Assembly (NCBI RefSeq): GCF_030160715.1
Contig: NZ_BSOW01000046.1
Span: 1 to 58,837 of the forward strand
DNA length: 58,837 nucleotides
Direction of reading: 5' to 3'
Origin: Bradyrhizobium iriomotense
GTDB lineage: Bacteria; Pseudomonadota; Alphaproteobacteria; Rhizobiales; Xanthobacteraceae
Part shown: positions 31,562 to 39,659 of the stretch, one piece after another
Numbering within the stretch: the stretch's first letter is position 1
Layout of the letters: every line of letters starts with the position of its first letter
Translations under genes and position numbers: made by a program
The notes under the pieces: generated by a model
Database searches by the model: none
What the model was told of the DNA's origin: nothing
Seen by the model: the letters and a program-made list of their open reading frames with translations, nothing else

Positions 31562-32107
31562 TCAGACCGCGCTGGCGACGTCCTGCTTCTCGTCTCCGCG
31601 CGCGACGATATTGATTGCGTGACTTGGCAATGGCCAATTCCGCCGAACGGCACCGAGCGGGATATGCGTCAGGGTTTCCGTGAGTCGTCGCCACCAGGGC
31701 GGCGTTACAGTCGACAGTCGTCCCTCCAGGTGAGCGGCTTTCTCTCGGGCTGCCGTAGTTTCAATGTTTGCTTTCAGCAGCTCGGCCAGGAGCTTGCTGG
31801 TGCGGCCACACTCTCTCTCGAAGTCCGCCCGGTGACCGCCGGCGATGACCTTCATCTCCGAGAGATCCGCCTGCAAGGTCGCGATGTGCTCCTTCAAGGC
31901 GGTGACCACCTCCTGACCGGCGGGGGACTGGGATGCGCGTGTGATAGGAGAATGGCTGATCTCGCTGAGGTCGATCTGGACCAACGTCTTGCCATCGTTC
32001 GAACGCGAGCGCGGGAATCGATGTCGCTTGACGAGCGCTCTCGCAGCTTCCGGAGAAATTTTCAACCTTTCGCCCAACTCGGCGTAAGTAAGCATCTCGA
32101 CGGGCAT
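31562..32107 (-). CDS. Helix-turn-helix/coiled-coil hypothetical protein (181 aa)
   Basis: N-terminus MPVEMLTYAELGERLKISPE with AARALVKRHRFPR is a helix-turn-helix, followed by a long coiled-coil region (VVTALKEHIATLQADLSEMK; ADFERECGRTSKLLAELLKA) and a C-terminal basic/hydrophobic end. The layout (HTH plus coil) is common in DNA-binding proteins of Bradyrhizobium-type accessory regions, but the target is unknown. The ATG at 32107 is chosen for the HTH start. Confidence 0.6.
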   Translation of the reverse strand: MPVEMLTYAELGERLKISPEAARALVKRHRFPRSRSNDGKTLVQIDLSEISHSPITRASQSPAGQEVVTALKEHIATLQADLSEMKVIAGGHRADFERECGRTSKLLAELLKANIETTAAREKAAHLEGRLSTVTPPWWRRLTETLTHIPLGAVRRNWPLPSHAINIVARGDEKQDVASAV

Positions 32108-32267
32108 GTGTGTTTGCTCCCGTATGATCGGACGGTCACCACCCAGACGAGGCGACCATACCAACCGCAGGTTAAGGGCTGGTTTACTATGATTTGGGCT
32201 CGGTTCGCCTCAGACCGCGGTGGAGGAGCCTTCCTTTTCGTCGCCGCGGCTTTCGGGGACCGTGGCG

Positions 32268-32732
32268 CTAGGTCTGGCATCGCGTTGGTAGGCTCAATGC
32301 TCGGAGCAGGTCATCGAAGACACCTGACGGGCAGGGTTTGACCTCCGCGACCGGTTTGGCGCGATCGAGTTTCGCAGTTGCCTTGGAAGTTCCCCGCTCG
32401 GGCCGAGCTCTGGGCAGCACAACCGCGGATATTCCTCTGCGTGCACTGTGCTTGTGTTGCTCGAGAATCTTCGAAGGCGCTTGCTTCGAAGGTTCTTGCG
32501 CAACATTTGAGGTTTGATCCGGCGGTGGCGTCACTTCGCTCGACGAGATCGGCTGCGGGGGCGCCGCAAGCCTATGCGGGATTTCGAGACGGTCCGCCGT
32601 CGTCAGCGTATCGCGTGAGCCAACGGCCGTCTGAGCGGGCGGCTCGCTTATAGGCTTTGTCGTGCGCTGCGGTGCCTTGAGCTCCATCACCGCGAGTGTA
32701 CTGAGGCCAACAATGATGAGAGCCGCTCTCAT
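32268..32732 (-). CDS. Secreted hypothetical protein (154 aa), paralogue of 30289-30750
   Basis: Begins MRAALIIVGLSTLAVMELKA; the middle is Pro/Gln/Ser-rich low complexity, ending in AEVKPCPSGVFDDLLRALSL with PTRC. The shared tail with 30289 suggests a small secreted family. Gap 32733-33027 shows no gene. Confidence 0.5.
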   Translation of the reverse strand: MRAALIIVGLSTLAVMELKAPQRTTKPISEPPAQTAVGSRDTLTTADRLEIPHRLAAPPQPISSSEVTPPPDQTSNVAQEPSKQAPSKILEQHKHSARRGISAVVLPRARPERGTSKATAKLDRAKPVAEVKPCPSGVFDDLLRALSLPTRCQT

Positions 32733-33027
32733 CTGATTTCACGCTGTCCGAGGAGGAAGCCTCGCTCAAAGCCCGCCGGAAATGAGCTCCCGAAAATCGA
32801 AGGCGATTGCAGAGATCCAATGAGGCGGCTTGGCGGCAGAAGTGAACGAGCCGGCGCTGATACGGGATAAGATCGGAGGCAGGGTTAACGCAGCCCAGGG
32901 AAGACGCATGAGGTGTTGCGCGATCGGGATACTTGCGGTTGCGTCAGAATGAGCGAGATGCTGGCGACCTGGTCGTCGGTTGGCCACCGCAGGCGGTGAC
33001 CGTGCGATCACAAGGTGGCTATGACTG

Positions 33028-33297
33028 CTATCCTTCGAGGTCGATGTATTCACGAAGCCTGCACACAACGTCCGGCAAAGCCTGACGGAGACGTGCCGCG
33101 TTCTGGGTGGTGGTCGAGAACGGCGCAAACCGGATCATGGCGTTCCAGCGTCGGTATCCGTAAACAGTGATAGAGACTCCGGATATCGGAAAGCCGTCTA
33201 TTTTGCGAAGCTCATGAAGGACGAGGTCGGCGATCGCGACAGCAGGAAGCCGCGCTCGCTTTTCATCAGTCCCGGTGGAACTGTTTCCTTCAGGCAT
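33028..33297 (-). CDS. Hypothetical protein (89 aa)
   Basis: MPEGNSSTGTDEKRARLPAV at the start; ISGVSITVYGYRRWNAMIRF and ALPDVVCRLREYIDLEG later. A compact alpha/beta protein likely. Its 5' end overlaps the upstream gene's 3' end by eight bases (33290-33297), so they probably form a two-gene unit. Confidence 0.5.
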   Translation of the reverse strand: MPEGNSSTGTDEKRARLPAVAIADLVLHELRKIDGFPISGVSITVYGYRRWNAMIRFAPFSTTTQNAARLRQALPDVVCRLREYIDLEG

Positions 33298-33502
33298 CGA
33301 TGAACGAAACGGCGAAGTTTTCGCAGATTGAGGCAAAGGCCCGTTTCGCTTCAGCGTCCTCGAAGCAAAAGCGCGTTCCGATGTCGGCTCGCTCGATCCA
33401 CCAATCAAGCCTGGTTCCCCGTGCAATACGCGACGCCTCTGCGCGCAGTTGATCCAGCTGCCTGCCGTAAGCGCGTACGGTTACGCAATTCGTTTCGACC
33501 AT
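33290..33502 (-). CDS. Hypothetical protein (70 aa)
   Basis: Starts MVETNCVTVRAYGRQLDQLR with GAGGTGATTTCC upstream, a good ribosome site. Ends CENFAVSFIDA. It precedes and overlaps the 33028 gene. 33503-33710 holds no supported gene. Confidence 0.5.
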   Translation of the reverse strand: MVETNCVTVRAYGRQLDQLRAEASRIARGTRLDWWIERADIGTRFCFEDAEAKRAFASICENFAVSFIDA

Positions 33503-33710
33503 GGAAATCACCTCAGAACTAAAATCAAACAGTAACGAATAGTGCCGTTGCTTTCTTAAGATGCTGGCTATGCAGTTTGTGCCAGGAAGGGATCACCTCT
33601 TGCTCAAAGGCGACGCATGCCGGGCGACCGAGTCGGTAGCGAAGCCGCCGTTACAATTGGTGGCACCGATGCGCTCCCTCAGTGATGGATTCGTCCGTTT
33701 CTCCTCGCGG

Positions 33711-34016
33711 TTATCGACGGTGCATACACGCTTGCACGTACTCCTTGAGGCCGGGATCTCCCTTGCCGAGACCCATCGCTCGGGCTTCGTCCTTGCAGCT
33801 TTCCAGCTTTGCTTCGAACCGCGGATTGTTTGCAGCGGCGCACTGATGACGGAACGGCCCCGGGGGATATTGCATGCAGTTTTGCGCTTGGGCACCCGTT
33901 GAAAGACAACCGAGCACCACGGACGCGGTCAGCAGGATTCGGATCGTCGCGCGCCTCCGACCGGGACCAGTCGACGTTTCGGCAGGCGAGGGGCGAGCGC
34001 AAGGGGGCTGGGGCAT
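33711..34016 (-). CDS. Small secreted protein (101 aa)
   Basis: Basic RRRATIRILLTASVVLGCLS segment and ...GAQAQNC form a signal peptide with a long n-region. The mature part contains NCMQYPPGPFRHQCAAAN and ESCKDEARAMGLG, ending VQACMHRR: four Cys, probably two disulfides. Pattern familiar from Bradyrhizobium secreted proteins. Function unknown. Confidence 0.55.
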   Translation of the reverse strand: MPQPPCARPSPAETSTGPGRRRATIRILLTASVVLGCLSTGAQAQNCMQYPPGPFRHQCAAANNPRFEAKLESCKDEARAMGLGKGDPGLKEYVQACMHRR

Positions 34017-34020
34017 GGCG

Positions 34021-34275
34021 CTAGAGACGCTGGTGTTTGGGGCGAGGCTCGCCGATTTCGCGAAGCGTTAGTGTCTCGTCTGCGATGGCAGCGGCGATCA
34101 GCCGAAGGGCCTCATAGGCCTCCTGCGAGTCTTGACCGGCAACGCTCAACTGAGAGGCGGGTGGACGCGATTTGAACGCAGTTTCTTCCTCATCGGCTAA
34201 AGCGATCATTTCTTGAATGATCGCATCTAGCCGGTCAGCCATGTCCTGTATTTCGTATCGGCGCTGCTTATCCAT
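34021..34275 (-). CDS. Hypothetical protein (84 aa)
   Basis: MDKQRRYEIQDMADRLDAII with a second helical segment SQEAYEALRLIAAAIADETL; acidic, helical. CAGGGAA precedes the ATG. It begins just upstream (minus-strand order) of the secreted-protein gene. Confidence 0.5.
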   Translation of the reverse strand: MDKQRRYEIQDMADRLDAIIQEMIALADEEETAFKSRPPASQLSVAGQDSQEAYEALRLIAAAIADETLTLREIGEPRPKHQRL

Positions 34276-34590
34276 TTCCCTGCCGGAGGGTCAGCCGTTC
34301 GCTTACCGTAGGGTGTCTCGGAAATACATGCGCGCGCGCAAGCGGATTACCCCGGGAGCTGCGCGATGTCGGTTCGACGTCGACAAGGCTCAGATCAAAC
34401 TCAAGGCCATCCGCCGACAATTGCAGCGCGATCGCTGCAAGCGGCGCGCTCTCGGAATCCGCAAGAGAGTTTGTCCAGGGACGGTCGACGAGCTCGGCAA
34501 ATGAAGCGCGGCGCCGATCGCATATGAAGCGCTGCCGGCAGCGGCTGGCGAAGCAATGCCCGCCGGTCGACGCGGTAACAGAGAACCGCG
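34276..34590. other. No supported gene
   Basis: Overlapping short frames on both strands, none with a recognisable motif or good ribosome site. Confidence 0.4.
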
Positions 34591-34788
34591 CTACAGCTCG
34601 CCGGCTCGAACCGGAGAGCTTTGGCCCGGCTCAATATGCATTGAGTCAGGTGGTCGACGGCTGCGCGCGCTATGTTCGTTCATTGCTTTCACCGCCTCAT
34701 TTTCAGCGGCGCAGAAAGCAATGCACTTCCGATCGGCGAACACGAGCCATTGGTGAAGGCCAACTTCCCTGATGACGTACTCGGCCAT
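34591..34788 (-). CDS. Small hypothetical protein (65 aa)
   Basis: MAEYVIREVGLHQWLVFADR then KCIAFCAAENEAVKAM: a short alpha/beta unit, behind AGGAC. The C-terminal third (RRPPDSMHIEPG...) looks non-conserved. Unknown role. Confidence 0.45.
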   Translation of the reverse strand: MAEYVIREVGLHQWLVFADRKCIAFCAAENEAVKAMNEHSARSRRPPDSMHIEPGQSSPVRAGEL

Positions 34789-34874
34789 TTCGAGCGTCCT
34801 GGCAGTGAGCTGATTGCATCCTACGCCAGTAGCCTTGCTGGTCTATTAACTACAATCCGGCGCTGCTGAGCGAG

Positions 34875-34957
34875 CTAAGGGCCTTCTCCACCCATCGCCA
34901 GAATGTCGAATACGTAGAGCTGCACTTCATGGTCGTGCTTGCGTGAAGTGCAGCGCC
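34875..34957 (-). pseudogene. Fragment of an ATP-dependent DNA ligase gene
   Basis: The minus-strand segment reads SRKHDHEVQLYVFDILAMGG, the pattern of ATP-dependent DNA ligase (the VQLYAFDILA stretch of the LigD-type catalytic domain). Just upstream, CTGCACTTCACGC has one extra T relative to the expected LHSRKHD codons, a frameshift, and after the fragment the frame ends at a stop. Only ~80 bp survive, so this is gene debris. Confidence 0.6.
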
Positions 34958-35112
34958 AGTTAAACGGCCCCAACCGGGGGCCGCCAACCCATACGATAGG
35001 GGTTTTCCTCCAGCAGTCGGGGGGGCTGTCCTTTCCGGCTGGAAGCTTCAAATTGACTCTCTGCCAAGTCGTTTGTTCCGCGCCTCTAAGGAGGTACCCC
35101 TTGCGCGTCATG

Positions 35113-35286
35113 GCGAAGCAAGTGCCCGTCAAAAATCGGCCCCAACTCAAGGCTGGTAGAGCTGAGGCCGAGTTGCTGAACTTAGCGAGACTATTCACCA
35201 GTCCAGGCACGCTAGCATGCACTGTCGGCAGCACTCCGCGCCATGGGGCAGCTGATTTACCTCGGATTTTCCGCAATGCCGTTGCC
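35113..35286. repeat. Divergent dispersed repeat, copy 1
   Basis: Shares blocks such as ATTTACCTCGGATTTT and the GCTGAGGCC/AGGCTGGT segment with 35953-36127, in the same order and orientation, with substitutions and indels. Similar short peptides (LRKIRGKSxAPWRGV) result on the minus strand. It may be a decayed mobile or intergenic repeat. No gene is called here. Confidence 0.55.
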
Positions 35287-35360
35287 GCACTTGTGTCCGC
35301 CTGCAAGGGAGGGCGAGCAGCCGAAGTTTCCTCAACCGCCGGGATAGCACGAGGGGCGGG

Positions 35361-35501
35361 CTACGGCTGGACGGCAACTTGTTTTGGTAGCCGACCTTGA
35401 TGGTGACCGTCGGCCGGCGGTGGACCAGCAAGCGCCCAGATAGCAACGGCAAGCGCAGTGGATGCCGCCAAGACGGATGCGATTGCTTTGCTGCCCCTCA
35501 T
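35361..35501 (-). CDS. Small secreted-protein candidate (46 aa)
   Basis: MRGSKAIASVLAASTALAVA then IWALAGPPPADGHH: basic start and a hydrophobic segment. Ribosome site poor. Low confidence. Confidence 0.3.
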   Translation of the reverse strand: MRGSKAIASVLAASTALAVAIWALAGPPPADGHHQGRLPKQVAVQP

Positions 35502-35545
35502 GCGAACAGGGTCACGGCCGTTTTCAGCAATTTCGTGGCGCGACA

Positions 35546-35668
35546 CTATCGACGAATGGCGGAGAAGTCGGTGGGGCAATGGTGGTGGCAGGACGCGAGA
35601 ATGCGTTCCGATGCGCGCCATACCGTGAAAGCGCCCAGGAGCAATGCGACGACAACGAGTTTGGCCAA
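35546..35668 (-). CDS. Small secreted/membrane protein candidate (40 aa)
   Basis: TTG start giving (M)AKLVVVALLLGAFTVWR with SERILASCHHHCPTDF. A signal-like hydrophobic stretch, then a His/Cys patch (CHHHC) that could bind metal. No strong ribosome site. A further short frame at 35680-35745 ends in the same LRAKEKRS tail as 37725-37880. Confidence 0.3.
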   Translation of the reverse strand: MAKLVVVALLLGAFTVWRASERILASCHHHCPTDFSAIRR

Positions 35669-35758
35669 TGTGCCGCTGCTCAGCTTCGCTTCTCCTTCGC
35701 CCTCAGCCCGAGTTCGACCAGTCGGCAGCCGTTTTCATTTCCCATTCGCCTGCGTTTC

Positions 35759-35887
35759 CTACGGCTCGCCATCGGGCTCAGCATTCCTGTTTCGTTGAAA
35801 CGCGAGACCGATAAACCCGAGAACCACCAAGACTGCCCCAGCCACCATCAGCCAGTGCGGATACTGGATTTCGGAGAGGATGCTCAA
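35759..35887 (-). CDS. Small membrane protein (42 aa), TTG start
   Basis: GGAGGTG lies six bases before the TTG. The peptide begins (M)SILSEIQYPHWLMVAG and continues as one hydrophobic helix (AVLVVLGFIGLAF), ending QRNRNAEPDGEP. A single-pass inner-membrane micro-protein is likely. Unrecognised by name. Confidence 0.55.
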   Translation of the reverse strand: MSILSEIQYPHWLMVAGAVLVVLGFIGLAFQRNRNAEPDGEP

Positions 35888-35952
35888 TTGGCACCTCCGA
35901 TGTTGGCCGATCTAATCTCGGCTTTGGCCTGACGGTTCCAGAACCCCGCCGC

Positions 35953-36127
35953 GAGTGTCGCACAAAAACGGCCCCGACTTGAGGCTGGTGAAGCTGAGGC
36001 CATGTTACCGGACCAACCAAGCTGGACGCTGGCCCAAGCGTGCCAAGATGCGCCCGAGGCCGAACACCACGCCATGGTGCAACCGATTTACCTCGGATTT
36101 TTCGCAGTGTCCCAGTCGCGCCATCAG
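35953..36127. repeat. Divergent dispersed repeat, copy 2
   Basis: Counterpart of 35113-35286; carries CGATTTACCTCGGATTTTTC and ACAAAAACGGCCCCGACTTG. Confidence 0.55.
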
Positions 36128-36188
36128 GCGTTTGTGAACTGCTAGGGGTGCGACATTGTGGCACATCGTCCGGAGACGGACATCTGAC

Positions 36189-36410
36189 ATGGACGACAGC
36201 GTTCATACCCGTTGGCCAATTATCGAAGTCACCGCTCCCGACGGCGGCAGATCCCTTTGGGTGGCCGCGGTCCATCCGGACAAGGCTGTCGCTGCCGTAA
36301 AAGCGTTGGTGCCCTGGAACTACGTTGCGAGGCTTACGATCCATCGGTTTGCGCCGAGCAGGAAGTCCGATGAACTCAGGGCGGGTCAGGTGCGCAGGCT
36401 GAGGCTGTGA
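36189..36410 (+). CDS. Small hypothetical protein, paralogue of 29502-29705 (73 aa)
   Basis: MDDSVHTRWPIIEVTAPDGG, then RSLWVAAVHPDKAVAAVKAL and ending RAGQVRRLRL. The paired WVAAV core and RxGxVRRL tail define a small family present twice in this region. Soluble; role unknown. Confidence 0.55.
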   Translation: MDDSVHTRWPIIEVTAPDGGRSLWVAAVHPDKAVAAVKALVPWNYVARLTIHRFAPSRKSDELRAGQVRRLRL

Positions 36411-36660
36411 CGCGGCGCGCGGGGCTCGGTCCGCGTGCAGTGTTGGTGGGGCGCCAGGCTTGCCCCGGCGCCCCGGTTGCCCGCGCCAGTCCCACGATGG
36501 CAACTGGCTTGGCGCATGAGAGAGATCAGGAGGGCGCGCGGAAAATTCCCCGCACGTCCTCCCGCCGAATTGACCGATCGTGAAGCCTTCAGCGCTTGGG
36601 GGTGATTGAGGGCCGAACCACATGCCTGGCTTGGCAACGCTCGGTCGGAAACAGCTAATG

Positions 36661-36900
36661 ATGCGCTCCGCTTTGGCCTTGAGCCTATTGATTGCTCTGA
36701 GTGCTGTTGCGAATGCCGCCACGGTGCATCGCTCCACAGTGCCGTTACGCATGCGCCAACATGTCGTCGTTCCTCCCGCTCAAGTCATTCCTCACGATCA
36801 AGGTGTGGCGACCCCCGGCTTTGCCGTCCCGGGTTGGACCGACGAGGCCACACGGCGATGGATGGACAACAACACGGCCTGCGCAAGCTGCGGTGGATAG
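36661..36900 (+). CDS. Small secreted protein (79 aa)
   Basis: Signal peptide MRSALALSLLIALSAVANA, cleavage after ANA. The mature part is His/Val/Pro-rich (MRQHVVVPPAQVIPHD) and ends NNTACASCGG with a CxxC pair. Similar signal-bearing short proteins are common in Bradyrhizobium. Confidence 0.55.
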   Translation: MRSALALSLLIALSAVANAATVHRSTVPLRMRQHVVVPPAQVIPHDQGVATPGFAVPGWTDEATRRWMDNNTACASCGG

Positions 36901-37243
36901 ACAAGATAGCGCTTGGCGCCGCTGCCATTCACGGCATTGGATTCTAGGGCGTGCATACGCAGCCAGGACGGAAACCGATCACCTCGCGCTCAATCAAACG
37001 CGACGCCTTCCCGGGCAGTAGGGCCGTCGGCGCAGACCTCGAAATAACCGGCGGCCCGAGGCCGAATAATTCAAATGGTGGTCGCCAGCCGCGATCACCT
37101 TATTCGTCCCAGCCTGCAAGGCCATCGGATGCTACGACCGAAAACTGACATGAGCCTTACGGCGCGGGGGCTCGACGCCGGTCACCGGGTGGTCTCCACG
37201 GGGGGGGGGGGGACCGGGCGGCCGCGGGTTCAAGCCAGCTTTC
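36901..37243. other. Gene-free, GC-rich stretch with poly-G run
   Basis: No gene is supported. A 13-base G homopolymer (37200-37212) lies in it, flanked by GC-rich unlike sequence on each side; it may be an artefact or an unstable tract. Confidence 0.5.
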
Positions 37244-37519
37244 TCAATTTCTGCGGGGCGCCCGCGGCTGTTGCACATTCTGCTGCGGGAAGGCCTGCTG
37301 GTTGAATAGAAGGCGCCGGTTTTCCTTGCATATCACGTTCGACCGGCCGGACGCCGAGGCCAAGCATTGCTCTCTCGTCTCATAAGAGCAATCGCCGGAA
37401 TAGCCGAGTTCCCCACCGTAGATGCACCAGGGGTAGTCATACGAGATGGGAAGAGAGGAGCCTGCGCTAGCGGCTGTCCCTGCTGCCAGCAAGGCGAATA
37501 TGACAAGCATTGTGCGCAT
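37244..37519 (-). CDS. DUF3551-like secreted protein (91 aa)
   Basis: Signal peptide MRTMLVIFALLAAGTAASA, then YDYPWCIYGGELGYSGDCSY and EQCLASASGRSNVICKENR: the DUF3551 pattern, with four Cys likely in disulfides. AGGAC precedes the ATG. A close paralogue lies at 38607-38882. Periplasmic or surface role, unknown. Confidence 0.75.
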   Translation of the reverse strand: MRTMLVIFALLAAGTAASAGSSLPISYDYPWCIYGGELGYSGDCSYETREQCLASASGRSNVICKENRRLLFNQQAFPQQNVQQPRAPRRN

Positions 37520-37724
37520 GACCGTATGTCCTGTCGAAAGTGCTTGAGGTTGGAGCGAGCATCTTCAGATCCTCGCCCTGATACCAACCCCGGACAGTCA
37601 CGGTTCACCCCAAACGCTTTGGGCCTCGCTGCGCTGCCCTACGCGTCGTGGGCATGCAGAAATGCCTTCAAAACTGCGGCGCGTTCTTCTCTCTCCTGTC
37701 GCTTTCGCGAAGGCGACTACTCGC

Positions 37725-37880
37725 TCAGCTTCGCTTCTCTTTCGACCTCAGCCTCAGCTCGAGTTGCTGGCGAATGGTCTTTGCAAGAGGCCGCAACGCC
37801 GCGACGGTGAAGCCGCAGAGAAGCGTGAGCCATGTCGCGAGGGCCGCGCACCACAATAGGTCTTCCAGAATCTTGGGCAT
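37725..37880 (-). CDS. Small membrane protein (51 aa)
   Basis: MPKILEDLLWCAALATWLTL then LCGFTVAALRPLAKTIRQQ, ending LRSKEKRS. One membrane helix followed by a basic coil. GGGGGCAGG upstream of the ATG. The tail recurs at 35680-35745. Unknown role. Confidence 0.5.
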   Translation of the reverse strand: MPKILEDLLWCAALATWLTLLCGFTVAALRPLAKTIRQQLELRLRSKEKRS

Positions 37881-38139
37881 GACCTGCCCCCAAATAACTG
37901 CCTGAAATGCGAACAGTGTCCCTCAACCCCGGGGCGGCCACAAGGCGTCCTAAAAGTAGCAATGGAGCGACGGACGTGCCGAACGCCGAATCGGGATGGA
38001 CAAAATCACGATCGCAGCCGCGGGGCCGGAGGAGTCCCCGCGCGCTGCCTTGCCCGGCGGAGCGGGCCGTTCCCCAGAATTCCCCGCTCAGTGATTGCGA
38101 GATCGAGGATCGATTCTCGGGGCAATCGGTTGGGTGCGC

Positions 38140-38361
38140 ATGCGCATTCGGGTGATGAGATGGACAGGTTCGCTGACCATTGTTGGTCTACTCGTCTCTG
38201 CTTGCGCGAATTCCGACCATGCGAGGCCGACAGTTCGGTCGGGCGCATCATGGGCCCGCGACCTCAATGAGCCGCCTCCAAATCGAGAGCCCGCCAATGA
38301 AACGGCGGTGCCGGGAATAAAAGCGGATCTGAATGCTGCCCGACAGAAAGCATCCCATTAA
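38140..38361 (+). CDS. Putative lipoprotein (73 aa)
   Basis: MRIRVMRWTGSLTIVGLLVS then ACANSDH: LVSAC is a lipobox, so Cys is the likely lipid-modified residue. The mature part is Pro/Glu-rich and short. An alternative ATG at 38155. Its stop overlaps the start of the 100-bp repeat that follows. Confidence 0.5.
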   Translation: MRIRVMRWTGSLTIVGLLVSACANSDHARPTVRSGASWARDLNEPPPNREPANETAVPGIKADLNAARQKASH

Positions 38362-38460
38362 AGCGCGATGAGATTAGGATGAATCGTCATCGCGCTTTCG
38401 GTTGTTGTTTGAGCATGATCTTTTCGGAAAACCGCTCCACACTTTTCCGGATCATGCTCT
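38360..38460. repeat. Intergenic palindromic repeat, copy 1
   Basis: Two stem-like blocks: AAGCGCGATGAGATTAGG with CATCGCGCTTT, then GCATGATCTTTTCGGAAAA with TTTTCCGGATCATGC. Near-identical (about 95%) to 49797-49898. In both cases the preceding gene's stop is at its left edge. Confidence 0.85.
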
Positions 38461-38557
38461 AGGCAGGGCTTCGGTCCGCCGCAGGATCGTGCCGCGCCTC
38501 GCCACGCGGGCGGTGCGGATGGCCGCGCTTTTTCCGGCCATCGGGCGGCGGCTGCGC

Positions 38558-38590
38558 CCCTTTGCATGGGGTTGTTTTCGATATTTTTGT
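38558..38590. repeat. Short shared element, copy 1
   Basis: CCTTTGCATGGGGTTGTTTT followed by CGATATTTTT; the reverse complement of 57131-57167 carries the same core with one extra T. Confidence 0.5.
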
Positions 38591-38606
38591 TTGGGCGCCG
38601 GAAGCT

Positions 38607-38882
38607 TCACTGCCTGCGGTACGCCCGGGGCTGCTGCGCGCCCGGCTGCTGTCCGGTCTGCTGCTGCCACAGGACGCGCGGGTTCAGGTCGCAATAGGTA
38701 TTCCACCGGCCCGAAGCGGATGCGAGGCACTGTGCCCTCGTTTCATACGAGCAGTCACCGGACCAGCCGAGCTGCCCTCCAAAGACGCACCAGGGGTAGT
38801 CATAGGAGACGGGAGAGGTGGGACCCGCGTGAGCGGCTGTTGCTGCGGCCAGCAGGGCCAGGATGGCTAGCGTCGTGCGCAT
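38607..38882 (-). CDS. DUF3551-like secreted protein (91 aa)
   Basis: Signal peptide MRTTLAILALLAAATAAHA, then YDYPWCVFGGQLGWSGDCSY and AQCLASASGRWNTYCDLNPR. Four Cys as in its paralogue at 37244. AGGAG lies eight bases before this ATG. Probably secreted; role unknown. Confidence 0.75.
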   Translation of the reverse strand: MRTTLAILALLAAATAAHAGPTSPVSYDYPWCVFGGQLGWSGDCSYETRAQCLASASGRWNTYCDLNPRVLWQQQTGQQPGAQQPRAYRRQ

Positions 38883-39103
38883 GATCATATCTCCTGTCAT
38901 GAGGTCTTTGGCGGTCGGCGAGACCTCGAACGATTGCATATGCCGCCTCAACGCGATCAAGCATGTTGAGGATCAGGCCAAGAGGCCCGCCGGTCTACGT
39001 AGGCGCACTTTTTTTCTCGCCATCTGTGAACTGCTTCACATTGGGGGTGCCGATCGCCTGTTATAGAGCACGCATTGCTTTACTTATCCATTATTTAGAA
39101 AAC

Positions 39104-39133
39104 ACACCCCCGGCAGTCGCATGCCGGGGGTGT
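39104..39133. terminator. Strong bidirectional-looking hairpin terminator
   Basis: ACACCCCCGGCA (39104-39115) pairs with TGCCGGGGGTGT (39122-39133); TTTT follows on the plus strand and a T-run on the minus strand. It ends the minus-strand gene at 39200. Confidence 0.8.
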
Positions 39134-39199
39134 TTTTGCGTGTGCGGTCCTGGGGCGAGGGTGCCGCCTTGTTGGAATCCGGTCAGGTGGCGATTTCGT

Positions 39200-39424
39200 T
39201 CAGTGCCGGCCGGACGAGCGCACGGGACTGAGGGATTGCTTCAGCGCCGCGATGAAGCCCGTGGTCGGACGCGCCGGCGATTTGGCTTCAATTGCTTCCG
39301 CCGCCACACGGCAATCCGCGGCAACCTTCAGAAGGCCGATCCGCGCGAGGTCGAGGGTGGAGAGCTCCGCCTGCTCCAGACACACACGCTCCAAACGGCG
39401 GAATTCCCGCAGCTCTCTATTCAT
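39200..39424 (-). CDS. Hypothetical protein (74 aa)
   Basis: MNRELREFRRLERVCLEQAE then LSTLDLARIGLLKVAADCRV: helical and charged, like small Bradyrhizobium proteins of unknown role. Terminated by the hairpin 70 bp beyond. Confidence 0.55.
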   Translation of the reverse strand: MNRELREFRRLERVCLEQAELSTLDLARIGLLKVAADCRVAAEAIEAKSPARPTTGFIAALKQSLSPVRSSGRH

Positions 39425-39659
39425 GCGCTGTCTCCCGGTGCTTGGAGACAAGCCAACCGCGATTCTCCTTAATGAGTAGTAAAACAGGCGGGGCTGGCCA
39501 CAAGCTGGTGACTACGCCTGTGCTATAGTCCGACACATGACCTGATCCGCAATGGTCGGCTAACCGCGGTTCCACCGCTCGGTCGGCGACTCGGCCAGGC
39601 AATCTGAAGCAGATGGCAAAGCGACTACGGAGACGATCGTAACGGTAGGGAGCCTGACC

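Noticed and set aside
38402..38884. Frame starting with the FGKPLHTFPDHAL segment
   Set aside because: The segment is a translation of the 100-bp repeat (also seen at 49839), not a gene; the remainder is antisense to the DUF3551 gene.
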